Below, piece by piece: positions 28,720-40,881 of a stretch of DNA of 64,000 nucleotides; the first letter of the stretch is position 1; each line of letters begins with the position of its first letter. The DNA comes from Lucinisca nassula (Eukaryota > Mollusca > Bivalvia > Lucinida > Lucinidae): positions 221,607,234-221,671,233 of the forward strand of contig OY757010.1 of NCBI GenBank assembly GCA_963580285.1, read 5' to 3'. The notes beneath the pieces are model-generated. The model worked only from the letters and a program-made list of their open reading frames with translations. It was not told where the DNA came from and did no database searches. The translations under genes were made by a program, and so were the position numbers.

Positions 28720-28752
28720 CTGATCACAGTTCTCCCTGTACCAGGTAAGTAT
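28720..28752 (-). pseudogene. U1 snRNA 5' part, split by LINE-3
   Basis: U1 nucleotides 1-33. Only nt 34 (G) is missing compared with the empty site. Confidence 0.95.
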
Positions 28753-29240
28753 GCTTTCCTGGTGCAGGGGTGACCTCTTACATGAGCTGCTCATCAACGC
28801 TACCTGGTAGTAAGCCTTTCTTTTTTCTTTCTTTCCCAGCGTGATACCCAGTCTTGCATTACCACACACAGTTTACTTTATGCACTACATGCTCCTTTTT
28901 CGTATGCCGCCAAAAGAGAAGGGGGAATCATGCTTTTCTCGTGAATACTCACAGTCTGACGTATTCACTACGTCACGCTGCGATAAAAATACGGCGTATG
29001 TTGTGACGCTAGAGGAGCATAAACTTTCTCCCGTCTTTTCATACGAGCAGGAGAACAGCAAAATCGACGAGGAAACGATAGACCGGTCTGTTCGCTTGCA
29101 TGCTTCATACTGGTCGGGGTCGTTGCTGTTGCAAAAGTGTGTTTTGCAGTGCTCGGGCTCGTACATTCCGATTGAATACCATTTTCCTATGTATCGAGCA
29201 CACAGTTACGTTTATATATGCTACAATTCACTCCTCTAGT

Positions 29241-29360
29241 GTCTACGGCCATATCACGTTGAAAACACCGGTTCTCGTCCGATCACCGAAGTTAAGCAAC
29301 GTCGAGCCCGGTTAGTACTTGGATGGGTGACCGCCTGGGAATACCGGGTGCTGTAGACTT
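29241..29360 (+). rRNA. 5S rRNA (copy 4)
   Basis: Complete, same sequence. First of two consecutive units with intact U1. Confidence 0.98.
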
Positions 29361-29490
29361 TTTTTTTTTCTTTTTTCTTTTTCTTTTGCTTCTGGCATTT
29401 TTTTTTTTTTTTTTTTTCTTCTTCTTCTTTCTTCTAAACAACAACAACAACAACGACGACGACAGTAGCAGCAGCAGCAGCAGCAGCAGC

Positions 29491-29521
<31 letters not shown>

Positions 29522-29804
29522 GTGAGGTACCACGAGAGGAGATGTCTAATTCCTTCCAACACATGATAGAAAGGAAATCCAATGAGTCGCGTTCAGCTGC
29601 TTAAATCTCGTGCACGATTAAAGCATGATTATTCCCTACACCTCTGGGGTGACTGGCTAGTGGGGATTAGCTTTGTGTGTCTTTTTAGTTGGCAGTGGTG
29701 TTGTGTTAAAATGGTATTTTGCATGATGAACCTGCATGCGTGCATTTGCTAATGCACTTGTGGTTTAATGATGTGGTAAATCGGGATTTTGTTCCTTGTT
29801 GTGC

Positions 29805-29866
<62 letters not shown>

Positions 29867-29900
29867 GAGCAGAGTTTATTGTACATAATAAGGAAAGTTT

Positions 29901-29935
29901 TCTTTCTTGACAAGTTGGCGGCTCTTAGAAGGGCC
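29901..29935 (-). promoter_or_regulatory. Histone-type 3' end signal (unit 5)
   Basis: Stem-loop 29920-29935 and downstream element 29901-29909. Confidence 0.85.
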
Positions 29936-29964
29936 ATTTTTTAACGGCATGCAGTTTATTACTT

Positions 29965-30303
29965 TTAATCAGACTCAGACATATAGTCCGAGTCAGAACC
30001 AGAAACTATTTCAACAGACTCGTTGAACAGTTCTCTTCGTAGCTCGGCGACGTGGTCAGCTTTTGTATATGCGTAGTCGTAGAACATGTTGCGAGCCCCT
30101 TCGATGACGGCAAGCTTTAATCTTAGGTTGTAGCGGAACGAGCGGTTGTTGTTGAGTCTTGCCTTCTTGTAGCGCTTCTGAACTTCTCCTAGTTTCTGAT
30201 TCAGTAGGACGATCTGGTCACAGGCCCTTCTAAATCGGCGCTCTGCATCACACAACGTGAATCGCTTGTCGAGAGATGCTTTCATTTTGGAATGATGTTG
30301 CAT
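29965..30303 (-). CDS. Small helical protein, histone-type mRNA (unit 5)
   Basis: 112 residues, identical to the first copy. Confidence 0.8.
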   Translation of the reverse strand: MQHHSKMKASLDKRFTLCDAERRFRRACDQIVLLNQKLGEVQKRYKKARLNNNRSFRYNLRLKLAVIEGARNMFYDYAYTKADHVAELRRELFNESVEIVSGSDSDYMSESD

Positions 30304-30559
30304 AGAAATAGTACAATGTTGTATGAGCTGCCATTTCAAACCTTTCCTTTAAATACTGCTTCCAAGACATACACGAGTTCAGGGTGTCTACTTCACTAAC
30401 CTATTTGACACGAAAGATGATTGAGTTGACACCTGCCCGTTTAACGAGAGTCGTTAAGGAAAACAAAAGCGTGTGTTCAGTTCATTGCTCAGTGATTAGT
30501 TTAACATCAGTAATCAGACGAGGATTAACGCTGTAAACTTCAAACAAAATATAAGACAA

Positions 30560-30610
<51 letters not shown>

Positions 30611-30714
30611 ATATGTGCAAAACGATAAGGGCAGGGACAGCAGCAATATTGGGAAGGATGATAACAAATAAGTAAACACATCAATAGATTCTCTTTTATT
30701 GTTGTCATTTATCA

Positions 30715-30878
30715 CAGGGGTTAGCGCGAACGCAGACCCCCACACAAATAAATTGCGTACCCGAGTTACCCACATTTGGGGTAATCGCAGGCGTCAACCC
30801 AACCGAAGTGCAATGGAAGGGTCTCTTCCTGGGGGAACTGCCGTCCTGATCACAGTTCTCCCTGTACCAGGTAAGTAT
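30715..30878 (-). ncRNA. U1 snRNA, intact (unit 5)
   Basis: 164 nt, same sequence as at 19431-19594, with the same upstream candidate PSE and CRE-like repeat. Confidence 0.98.
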
Positions 30879-31366
30879 GCTTTCCTGGTGCAGGGGTGAC
30901 CTCTTACATGAGCTGCTCATCAACGCTACCTGGTAGTAAGCCTTTCTTTTTTCTTTCTTTCCCAGCGTGATACCCAGTCTTGCATTACCACACACAGTTT
31001 ACTTTATGCACTACATGCTCCTTTTTCGTATGCCGCCAAAAGAGAAGGGGGAATCATGCTTTTCTCGTGAATACTCACAGTCTGACGTATTCACTACGTC
31101 ACGCTGCGATAAAAATACGGCGTATGTTGTGACGCTAGAGGAGCATAAACTTTCTCCCGTCTTTTCATACGAGCAGGAGAACAGCAAAATCGACGAGGAA
31201 ACGATAGACCGGTCTGTTCGCTTGCATGCTTCATACTGGTCGGGGTCGTTGCTGTTGCAAAAGTGTGTTTTGCAGTGCTCGGGCTCGTACATTCCGATTG
31301 AATACCATTTTCCTATGTATCGAGCACACAGTTACGTTTATATATGCTACAATTCACTCCTCTAGT

Positions 31367-31486
31367 GTCTACGGCCATATCACGTTGAAAACACCGGTTC
31401 TCGTCCGATCACCGAAGTTAAGCAACGTCGAGCCCGGTTAGTACTTGGATGGGTGACCGCCTGGGAATACCGGGTGCTGTAGACTT
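31367..31486 (+). rRNA. 5S rRNA (copy 5)
   Basis: Complete. The unit before it is 2126 bp. Confidence 0.98.
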
Positions 31487-31614
31487 TTTTTTTTTCTTTT
31501 TTCTTTTTCTTTTGCTTCTGGCATTTTTTTTTTTTTTTTTTCTTCTTCTTCTTTCTTCTAAACAACAACAACAACAACGACGACGACAGTAGCAGCAGCA
31601 GCAGCAGCAGCAGC

Positions 31615-31645
<31 letters not shown>

Positions 31646-31928
31646 GTGAGGTACCACGAGAGGAGATGTCTAATTCCTTCCAACACATGATAGAAAGGAA
31701 ATCCAATGAGTCGCGTTCAGCTGCTTAAATCTCGTGCACGATTAAAGCATGATTATTCCCTACACCTCTGGGGTGACTGGCTAGTGGGGATTAGCTTTGT
31801 GTGTCTTTTTAGTTGGCAGTGGTGTTGTGTTAAAATGGTATTTTGCATGATGAACCTGCATGCGTGCATTTGCTAATGCACTTGTGGTTTAATGATGTGG
31901 TAAATCGGGATTTTGTTCCTTGTTGTGC

Positions 31929-31991
<63 letters not shown>

Positions 31992-32025
31992 GAGCAGAGT
32001 TTATTGTACATAATAAGGAAAGTTT

Positions 32026-32060
32026 TCTTTCTTGACAAGTTGGCGGCTCTTAGAAGGGCC
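32026..32060 (-). promoter_or_regulatory. Histone-type 3' end signal (unit 6)
   Basis: Stem-loop 32045-32060 and downstream element 32026-32034. Confidence 0.85.
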
Positions 32061-32089
32061 ATTTTTTAACGGCATGCAGTTTATTACTT

Positions 32090-32428
32090 TTAATCAGACT
32101 CAGACATATAGTCCGAGTCAGAACCAGAAACTATTTCAACAGACTCGTTGAACAGTTCTCTTCGTAGCTCGGCGACGTGGTCAGCTTTTGTATATGCGTA
32201 GTCGTAGAACATGTTGCGAGCCCCTTCGATGACGGCAAGCTTTAATCTTAGGTTGTAGCGGAACGAGCGGTTGTTGTTGAGTCTTGCCTTCTTGTAGCGC
32301 TTCTGAACTTCTCCTAGTTTCTGATTCAGTAGGACGATCTGGTCACAGGCCCTTCTAAATCGGCGCTCTGCATCACACAACGTGAATCGCTTGTCGAGAG
32401 ATGCTTTCATTTTGGAATGATGTTGCAT
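32090..32428 (-). CDS. Small helical protein, histone-type mRNA (unit 6)
   Basis: 112 residues, identical to the first copy. Confidence 0.8.
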   Translation of the reverse strand: MQHHSKMKASLDKRFTLCDAERRFRRACDQIVLLNQKLGEVQKRYKKARLNNNRSFRYNLRLKLAVIEGARNMFYDYAYTKADHVAELRRELFNESVEIVSGSDSDYMSESD

Positions 32429-32684
32429 AGAAATAGTACAATGTTGTATGAGCTGCCATTTCAAACCTTTCCTTTAAATACTGCTTCCAAGACATACACG
32501 AGTTCAGGGTGTCTACTTCACTAACCTATTTGACACGAAAGATGATTGAGTTGACACCTGCCCGTTTAACGAGAGTCGTTAAGGAAAACAAAAGCGTGTG
32601 TTCAGTTCATTGCTCAGTGATTAGTTTAACATCAGTAATCAGACGAGGATTAACGCTGTAAACTTCAAACAAAATATAAGACAA

Positions 32685-32735
<51 letters not shown>

Positions 32736-32839
32736 ATATGTGCAAAACGATAAGGGCAGGGACAGCAGCAATATTGGGAAGGATGATAACAAATAAGTAA
32801 ACACATCAATAGATTCTCTTTTATTGTTGTCATTTATCA

Positions 32840-33003
32840 CAGGGGTTAGCGCGAACGCAGACCCCCACACAAATAAATTGCGTACCCGAGTTACCCACAT
32901 TTGGGGTAATCGCAGGCGTCAACCCAACCGAAGTGCAATGGAAGGGTCTCTTCCTGGGGGAACTGCCGTCCTGATCACAGTTCTCCCTGTACCAGGTAAG
33001 TAT
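32840..33003 (-). ncRNA. U1 snRNA, intact (unit 6)
   Basis: 164 nt, the third and last intact U1 in the window, same sequence as the other two. Confidence 0.98.
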
Positions 33004-33491
33004 GCTTTCCTGGTGCAGGGGTGACCTCTTACATGAGCTGCTCATCAACGCTACCTGGTAGTAAGCCTTTCTTTTTTCTTTCTTTCCCAGCGTGATACCC
33101 AGTCTTGCATTACCACACACAGTTTACTTTATGCACTACATGCTCCTTTTTCGTATGCCGCCAAAAGAGAAGGGGGAATCATGCTTTTCTCGTGAATACT
33201 CACAGTCTGACGTATTCACTACGTCACGCTGCGATAAAAATACGGCGTATGTTGTGACGCTAGAGGAGCATAAACTTTCTCCCGTCTTTTCATACGAGCA
33301 GGAGAACAGCAAAATCGACGAGGAAACGATAGACCGGTCTGTTCGCTTGCATGCTTCATACTGGTCGGGGTCGTTGCTGTTGCAAAAGTGTGTTTTGCAG
33401 TGCTCGGGCTCGTACATTCCGATTGAATACCATTTTCCTATGTATCGAGCACACAGTTACGTTTATATATGCTACAATTCACTCCTCTAGT

Positions 33492-33611
33492 GTCTACGGC
33501 CATATCACGTTGAAAACACCGGTTCTCGTCCGATCACCGAAGTTAAGCAACGTCGAGCCCGGTTAGTACTTGGATGGGTGACCGCCTGGGAATACCGGGT
33601 GCTGTAGACTT
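33492..33611 (+). rRNA. 5S rRNA (copy 6)
   Basis: Complete. The unit before it is 2125 bp. Confidence 0.98.
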
Positions 33612-33741
33612 TTTTTTTTTCTTTTTTCTTTTTCTTTTGCTTCTGGCATTTTTTTTTTTTTTTTTTTTCTTCTTCTTCTTTCTTCTAAACAACAACAACA
33701 ACAACGACGACGACAGTAGCAGCAGCAGCAGCAGCAGCAGC

Positions 33742-33772
<31 letters not shown>

Positions 33773-34055
33773 GTGAGGTACCACGAGAGGAGATGTCTAA
33801 TTCCTTCCAACACATGATAGAAAGGAAATCCAATGAGTCGCGTTCAGCTGCTTAAATCTCGTGCACGATTAAAGCATGATTATTCCCTACACCTCTGGGG
33901 TGACTGGCTAGTGGGGATTAGCTTTGTGTGTCTTTTTAGTTGGCAGTGGTGTTGTGTTAAAATGGTATTTTGCATGATGAACCTGCATGCGTGCATTTGC
34001 TAATGCACTTGTGGTTTAATGATGTGGTAAATCGGGATTTTGTTCCTTGTTGTGC

Positions 34056-34119
<64 letters not shown>

Positions 34120-34153
34120 GAGCAGAGTTTATTGTACATAATAAGGAAAGTTT

Positions 34154-34188
34154 TCTTTCTTGACAAGTTGGCGGCTCTTAGAAGGGCC
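34154..34188 (-). promoter_or_regulatory. Histone-type 3' end signal (unit 7)
   Basis: Stem-loop 34173-34188 and downstream element 34154-34162. Confidence 0.85.
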
Positions 34189-34217
34189 ATTTTTTAACGG
34201 CATGCAGTTTATTACTT

Positions 34218-34556
34218 TTAATCAGACTCAGACATATAGTCCGAGTCAGAACCAGAAACTATTTCAACAGACTCGTTGAACAGTTCTCTTCGTAGCTCGG
34301 CGACGTGGTCAGCTTTTGTATATGCGTAGTCGTAGAACATGTTGCGAGCCCCTTCGATGACGGCAAGCTTTAATCTTAGGTTGTAGCGGAACGAGCGGTT
34401 GTTGTTGAGTCTTGCCTTCTTGTAGCGCTTCTGAACTTCTCCTAGTTTCTGATTCAGTAGGACGATCTGGTCACAGGCCCTTCTAAATCGGCGCTCTGCA
34501 TCACACAACGTGAATCGCTTGTCGAGAGATGCTTTCATTTTGGAATGATGTTGCAT
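34218..34556 (-). CDS. Small helical protein, histone-type mRNA (unit 7)
   Basis: 112 residues, identical to the first copy. The U1 locus holds LINE-4. Confidence 0.8.
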   Translation of the reverse strand: MQHHSKMKASLDKRFTLCDAERRFRRACDQIVLLNQKLGEVQKRYKKARLNNNRSFRYNLRLKLAVIEGARNMFYDYAYTKADHVAELRRELFNESVEIVSGSDSDYMSESD

Positions 34557-34812
34557 AGAAATAGTACAATGTTGTATGAGCTGCCATTTCAAACCTTTCC
34601 TTTAAATACTGCTTCCAAGACATACACGAGTTCAGGGTGTCTACTTCACTAACCTATTTGACACGAAAGATGATTGAGTTGACACCTGCCCGTTTAACGA
34701 GAGTCGTTAAGGAAAACAAAAGCGTGTGTTCAGTTCATTGCTCAGTGATTAGTTTAACATCAGTAATCAGACGAGGATTAACGCTGTAAACTTCAAACAA
34801 AATATAAGACAA

Positions 34813-34867
<55 letters not shown>

Positions 34868-34971
34868 ATATGTGCAAAACGATAAGGGCAGGGACAGCAG
34901 CAATATTGGGAAGGATGATAACAAATAAGTAAACACATCAATAGATTCTCTTTTATTGTTGTCATTTATCA

Positions 34972-35101
34972 CAGGGGTTAGCGCGAACGCAGACCCCCAC
35001 ACAAATAAATTGCGTACCCGAGTTACCCACATTTGGGGTAATCGCAGGCGTCAACCCAACCGAAGTGCAATGGAAGGGTCTCTTCCTGGGGGAACTGCCG
35101 T
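34972..35101 (-). pseudogene. U1 snRNA 3' part, split by LINE-4
   Basis: U1 nucleotides 35-164 with the regular 3' junction. Confidence 0.95.
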
Positions 35102-36394
35102 TTTTTGTTTTTCATAAATTTATTGATTTGCCTATTTACAATAAAAACCGGTGGGGTGTAAGGAGCCCCACACGGCCGACACCTTTAAAATAACAATATG
35201 AAACTTAACAAAGACCTAGAAAAAACGTTACACATCGAGATATAAAATAAAAATTAGGAGAGAATACTGCAAAAGCCTAGATAGAATTGTTTAATTGAAC
35301 ATTGATATGAGGAAGGAAAAACTGGAAAAGGATAGAGTTGACGTTGATGAAATTAACCTTATGTGCACACAATAACGGTGCACAGAAATACAAATATTGA
35401 AATAAAGTTTTAAACCCCTAACAGGTGTCGTAATTGAAAGGTTAGTAATGAGCTGACTCCATGCAAATATAATTATAAATAACAAAATATACCTACGAAA
35501 AGTTAATATGAATGTTGCAAAAGTATAGAGAAAATAAAGGGCGGGAAATTTTTCAGTCCTTCACTGGTGACCTGGCTGATGTCGCAAGCGTCGTACAACA
35601 ATGTTGTCCGAGGCTCACGGCACCAGCGAGGAAACACCAACCTGGGTCTTAAATTTGTTCTAATTAAATGAAACAGGAGAAAAATACAATTATAATTCAA
35701 ACACAGTGAGACTGTAGGTAAACGACGACAATAGACGATCACATATTGACAAAAATTGGGGCACAAATGGGTTAGAATGTGAATAAGCGGTTGAAAAAGC
35801 TGGGTTTGGTATACGGTGTAATATTTGCTAGTTTGTGGACCTTTATCATAATAATAATGCGGGGTAAAAATACACCGTATATAGCCGGGGATACGGGAAA
35901 GCAAAATAAACCCTTATCTCTTTTTTATATATTGGACCTTGGACATCGCTCTGACTTATTCTGAAGGGCGGTGAAGGATCTGAAAACTACAGCCGCACGC
36001 CCCGGTGACGAAAGACTCGGGTACCCTTCCCCACTAGGGCGCGAGACTGCGTTCATGTTAAAAAGGAGGGTAATTTGTCAGTAAAAAAATACTATGTTGC
36101 ATATGCTATTTGCAATAGAGTCAGACTCTACATATAAAGGTTAGTACGATACACGGAATATTCACAAATGACAAGTATATTTCTACATCGTCAGACGGCA
36201 AGGCCAGTCTGAAAAGAGAAAAACTATATTAATATGTGCATATATACAATTATGGAATAAATACAATGTGCGATTGTAACGAAAGTCGAAAAATGTACAT
36301 CTTTTCAAAGCTTCAGACATACAGGCCAGCTGCAGTCTGAAGATGAGAAAAAATAGACAGGTATTTACAGAAAATTGATGAAATAATCAGTAAT

Positions 36395-39300
36395 TTATGT
36401 TGGGCCTTTGAAATAATGACGTGGATATAGTTGTTGATTAAAATTGACTTTTTTAGAATTTGAATCAAAATTACAAAAAACTCCATCCAAAATACACCAG
36501 TTTTTGATAAAAGAATCTAAAGACATTAAATACTGATCGGCCAAAATTCTAAATTGTAATTTACTAAAAAATTGAGAAACCAAAGAAAAAGAAGAAATGT
36601 TTTTATTTTCATATTTAGCTAAATTTCGATTTATCCAGATAACATAACGCGATTCGGTAAGTAAAATTAGACAAATTTCTGTTATACGTTTTGGCAAATT
36701 TGGTAAGATGTGAAATCGAAAAATAAGTTCTGAAAAAGTTATCTGGTTCTGTGTAATTTCCCTGATAAGTTTAAGTACAATTCTATTCAAAGGCACAACA
36801 TATTTACATTCTAAAAATAAGTGGTTTATTGTTTCTATTTTTGATTTGCAAAGAGGACATGAATTTTCTTTACTAATTTTCTTATTAAATAAATAATAAT
36901 TTACATATATAACTTCATGAATAATCTTCCAAAAAATATCTCTGACTTCAGAATCAATACAGGGTAAATACATATTTTTGAACAAAATTTTAAAGTTAAT
37001 TTGGGGGTAAATATTTTGGAATTTGGGTCTGATATTGAGGTTATTTAAGAGGGTTTCATAAAAAGTTTTAGTTTTCATAGTTGTAATCGAAATATTATTG
37101 TTATTATTAGTGAACTTTCTAAAAACAGCAAGAGAAATTTCATAAAAATGGGGTAGTGTATCGCCATGGGGAGAAGAATTGTTAGCCAAAGAAGGGTTAA
37201 ACTTTCTAAGTTGAATGCCAATCCAATATTTAGCAAAATAAGTCCACTTAGCTTCATAACCAATAATCAATTTTTGTATGTGGGACAAATACAAAGCTTC
37301 ACATTTCAATTTAAAATTAGGAATATTAAGGCCGCCATTTAGGAAACTAAGATACAGGGTGTTTCTCGCAACAGGCTCAAATTTTGAATTCCATACAAAA
37401 CTAAAGCTAGATCTAGTTAACAGTGTAATATAATGGGAAGGGATTATGGCCGCAGAAGCGTAATACAAAATTTTCGACAAACCAAGAGAATTCAAAACGG
37501 TAGATTTCCCCTTCAAAGACAGTTTTCTTAGTTTCCAAAGATTCAATGTTTTATCAAATCTGAGATAAAGTTTGGACCAAATTTCATCACTGTCTAAATT
37601 TTCTCCAAAATGATAACCTAATATTTTCAAGGATTTCACCCAACTAATACCGAAGGGATGGTCAGACCGAGTTTTCCATTTACCTAGATACATTCCCTTC
37701 GATTTATCATAATTAATTTTTGAACCCGAAATTCTGCCAAACTGTTTTACCCAATAGAAATATAAATGAATAGAAGTGTCACTTGTCAATATACCAGTGC
37801 TATCATCAGCATAAGCAGAAAATTTTGCTTCTAAGTTTGTTCCAGGTAATTTCAGTCCTTTGATTTCCTCTAAGTTTCGAATTTTATTTGCAAAAGGTTC
37901 GAGACAAATTACATAAAGTAAAGGAGATAAGGAGCAACCTTGCCTAACACCTCGTTTGAGTGGAAATGGTTCCGAAATGAAGTTATTTACAATTACTGAA
38001 GATGAAATGTCGGTATATAATAGTTTGACCCATTTCAAGAAGTCGTTGTCAAAACCAAAAGCTGTCAAAGTGTCATATAAATAAGACCAAGATACTCTAT
38101 CAAAAGCTTTTTCTTGATCCAAAGAAATGAAGCATGCCGATAAGTTTTTCTGTTCAATATAATCAATAATGTTTCGTAAAAGGTGAACATTGTCAAAAAT
38201 CGAACGTCCTCTAATAGCACAAGTTTGATCCATATGTATAATCTTAGGTAAAACCTGACTCAGTCGACTAGATATGACTTTCGAAATAATTTTATAATCA
38301 ACATTTAGAAGTGAAATAGGTCTATAACATTTCATTTCGTCAGCCCTAGTTTCATCCTTGCAAATCAGAGTGATATAAGAAAGTTTTTGACTATCAGATA
38401 ATTCACCATTTTCAAAAGCTAAGTTTATAACTCTACATAAAGTATCACCAAGTATGTCAAAAAATGTAACGTAAAATGAACTGGAAAGGCCATCACTACC
38501 GGGGGATTTATGGGGTTTCATATCTTTCAGGGCAGATAGAATTTCAGATTTGTTTATTTTATTTTTCAGGTAGTTATTGTCAGAGGGTTCAACTTGAGGA
38601 AGATTATCAAGAAAGAGAGAGTTTAAGGAGGAGTCTACAGGTTCTTCAGTATAAAGCAGTTCATAAAATGATTTAAAACAGGTGAGTATATCTGATGATG
38701 ATGAATATGATACATTGTTATGAGTGATGTTCTTTACAGTTTTACATTTGGATGTAGATGCTTCTTTTTGAAAGAAATAACTAGATGGTTTTTCATTATT
38801 TTCCAAATTCCTTGCCTTACTACGTATCAAAGACCCTTTTGAAAGAGAAGTTTCAATTTCTTTCACCTTGATTTTAATTTCATCTAAAAGTTTCAAATCT
38901 GAAGTCTGCTTAAGGTCCAAACGGTTGTATTTTTGTTTCAGAAGTTTCAATTCACCATACAAGTTCTTATTTTTGGATTTTGAATAATCTATACAAAATA
39001 GTTTTATATTATGTTTCATACTGTCCCACCAGTTTAAATCAATACTTTCAGTTTTAGAAGTTATTTGCCAAAATATTTTGAAAGCAGAAACAAAAGTTTT
39101 ATCTTCTAGAAGTTCATCATTAAATTTCCAATAAGATTTACCAAAAGTTGTACCAGCTCCATTCTGACAATTCAACTGCATCATAATAAAATCATGATCC
39201 GAACATGCACAAGGTATAGTATCAAAGGCTATCAAATTATCTTTCATGATAGAAGAAATATAGAATCTATCTATTCTAGTGCCAATCATATCGTAGTTAG

Positions 39301-39898
39301 GAAAGTTCTTTCTCATCCAAGTTACAGCCCGTTTGTTAGGATATAGGTGTCTAAAACAATCTACCAAGCTCATTTTCTCTATTAATGATTTGAAAGATTT
39401 TGACCCAATCATGCCTTTGTCTAAGTTTCCACCAAGCTTATCTAAACTGGAGTCCATAATAAAATTAAAATCGCCACCAATGATAAGATTTTTTGCACCA
39501 CAAAGGTGTCTTGACAAACTGTGAATGAAATCCAATCTTTCTGTTGTATTAGTTGGAAAATATATATTGAGAAGTCTAAAGTTTGAAATTCCTTCCCCTG
39601 AAAAATCTAAACGAATCAATCTGCCATAAATATCAGTATCGAAGTTCTCAACAACAAGTTTTTCATTGAAGAGAAAAATGCCTACTCCACATGAGTCAGA
39701 TTTACCAAAGTTCCATATGCATCTTCTATTTAGTTTAAAATTTTGTTCAATAGATCTAGCCAAAGTTATATTATCAACATAAGTTTCTTGCAAAAGTAAA
39801 ATATCAATTTTATTCTTAGTTGCAAACTCAAATATCAAATCTTGTTTAAATTTGGATCTAAATCCATTCACATTTAAACTTGCTATTTTCAGGTTCAT
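36395..39898 (-). CDS. LINE-4 ORF2: endonuclease / reverse transcriptase
   Basis: 1167 residues, intact, and the most divergent ORF2: FPTNTTERLDFIHSL in the endonuclease, CACSDHDF before the SDH, YTEEPVDSS before the polymerase, KENSCPLCKSK at the knuckle. The fingers/palm core is nearly unchanged. From about 39665 to the start the DNA switches to LINE-1/2-like sequence, and just below that point it is LINE-5-like. Confidence 0.96.
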   Translation of the reverse strand: MNLKIASLNVNGFRSKFKQDLIFEFATKNKIDILLLQETYVDNITLARSIEQNFKLNRRCIWNFGKSDSCGVGIFLFNEKLVVENFDTDIYGRLIRLDFSGEGISNFRLLNIYFPTNTTERLDFIHSLSRHLCGAKNLIIGGDFNFIMDSSLDKLGGNLDKGMIGSKSFKSLIEKMSLVDCFRHLYPNKRAVTWMRKNFPNYDMIGTRIDRFYISSIMKDNLIAFDTIPCACSDHDFIMMQLNCQNGAGTTFGKSYWKFNDELLEDKTFVSAFKIFWQITSKTESIDLNWWDSMKHNIKLFCIDYSKSKNKNLYGELKLLKQKYNRLDLKQTSDLKLLDEIKIKVKEIETSLSKGSLIRSKARNLENNEKPSSYFFQKEASTSKCKTVKNITHNNVSYSSSSDILTCFKSFYELLYTEEPVDSSLNSLFLDNLPQVEPSDNNYLKNKINKSEILSALKDMKPHKSPGSDGLSSSFYVTFFDILGDTLCRVINLAFENGELSDSQKLSYITLICKDETRADEMKCYRPISLLNVDYKIISKVISSRLSQVLPKIIHMDQTCAIRGRSIFDNVHLLRNIIDYIEQKNLSACFISLDQEKAFDRVSWSYLYDTLTAFGFDNDFLKWVKLLYTDISSSVIVNNFISEPFPLKRGVRQGCSLSPLLYVICLEPFANKIRNLEEIKGLKLPGTNLEAKFSAYADDSTGILTSDTSIHLYFYWVKQFGRISGSKINYDKSKGMYLGKWKTRSDHPFGISWVKSLKILGYHFGENLDSDEIWSKLYLRFDKTLNLWKLRKLSLKGKSTVLNSLGLSKILYYASAAIIPSHYITLLTRSSFSFVWNSKFEPVARNTLYLSFLNGGLNIPNFKLKCEALYLSHIQKLIIGYEAKWTYFAKYWIGIQLRKFNPSLANNSSPHGDTLPHFYEISLAVFRKFTNNNNNISITTMKTKTFYETLLNNLNIRPKFQNIYPQINFKILFKNMYLPCIDSEVRDIFWKIIHEVIYVNYYLFNKKISKENSCPLCKSKIETINHLFLECKYVVPLNRIVLKLIREITQNQITFSELIFRFHILPNLPKRITEICLILLTESRYVIWINRNLAKYENKNISSFSLVSQFFSKLQFRILADQYLMSLDSFIKNWCILDGVFCNFDSNSKKVNFNQQLYPRHYFKGPT

Positions 39899-39912
39899 CT
39901 TGCCAAGTTGAA

Positions 39913-40833
39913 TTATCGAAGATGTAAAAAGGTAAAAAGGAAGTGTACAAATACCGAATCAACACGATCTGATTTCCGAAGACACCCGAAGACGAAGTTA
40001 ACCGAGCAGTTAAAGTGACAAAAGTACAAAGTTACTGCAGGTATATTTTCCGATAATGTAATACCCAAAGAATAATTGAAGCGATTTAAGTAAGCTGACA
40101 GATTTATACAGGTAGATTGGAAAATCGAAAAACCAGCGAAGCGAGAAACAGAGTAGATTAAAATCAGACAGGTAAAATAAACCCGACACACTGCACCGCA
40201 GTGTATCAGGTATATTTTACCAGCCCTAGGCACAAAACAAAACACAGGTAAAACGAATAATTGAAACAAAATGTGAGCGAATTTATGTACATGTAGTGAG
40301 ATGTTTTTACAAACTATGAAAATATACATGTATAAATGAGGGTATTGAAAAAGGAGAATAAATTTAGAGCCAAAAAGGACTCCGTTTCCGCCGCCCCCCG
40401 CCAATAAAGGCGAGGGACGACACAAACAGAGATCCTTTACAACAAGAAAACAATATTTAACAGAATGATATTTTTCCTTTTTCAGATGAATGCTACCAGG
40501 TAAGTATATGAAGACAAGATGAAAGACAAAATATAAGACAAAAGAACAGTAAGAAAAAACTCTCTCCCTGTTGCCACTTGTCCACAAGGACAAGAGACAA
40601 CAAGGACAGATAAAGAATCTTTTCAGGGGTATGTCGTCAGGTAAGTATATAAAACTGAAAGGGAGTTTAGAGAAAAGAGTAAGGGTAAGTATCTCGAAAA
40701 TCAGAAGTATAAAACAAAGACAGGCAATGAAATAACATTTCATTGCCTTAGATAAGTCGTAATTCAGTCTCATTGTCCGTATTCGGTCCATGTTCGCATC
40801 TCCGTTGGTGTTAGTTGGCCAGTCCGTATCCAT
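39913..40833 (-). CDS. LINE-4 ORFX
   Basis: 306 codons, ending in TAA upstream of the ORF2 start. The two opposite-strand splice-like modules both enclose 14-nt segments (40486-40499 and 40628-40641). A third GTAAGTAT without the CAG lies near 40685. Confidence 0.5.
   Translation of the reverse strand: MDTDWPTNTNGDANMDRIRTMRLNYDLSKAMKCYFIACLCFILLIFEILTLTLFSKLPFSFIYLPDDIPLKRFFICPCCLLSLWTSGNRERVFSYCSFVLYFVFHLVFIYLPGSIHLKKEKYHSVKYCFLVVKDLCLCRPSPLLAGGGGNGVLFGSKFILLFQYPHLYMYIFIVCKNISLHVHKFAHILFQLFVLPVFCFVPRAGKIYLIHCGAVCRVYFTCLILIYSVSRFAGFSIFQSTCINLSAYLNRFNYSLGITLSENIPAVTLYFCHFNCSVNFVFGCLRKSDRVDSVFVHFLFTFLHLR
40171..40221. other. LINE-4 inter-ORF hairpin
   Basis: 51 nt, essentially the LINE-1 version (centre CACTGCACCGCAGTG). 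Confidence 0.75.
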
Positions 40834-40881
40834 GAATCATAGTCGATAAAACAGTCCGGTTCGAGTCGATATAAAGGTCGA

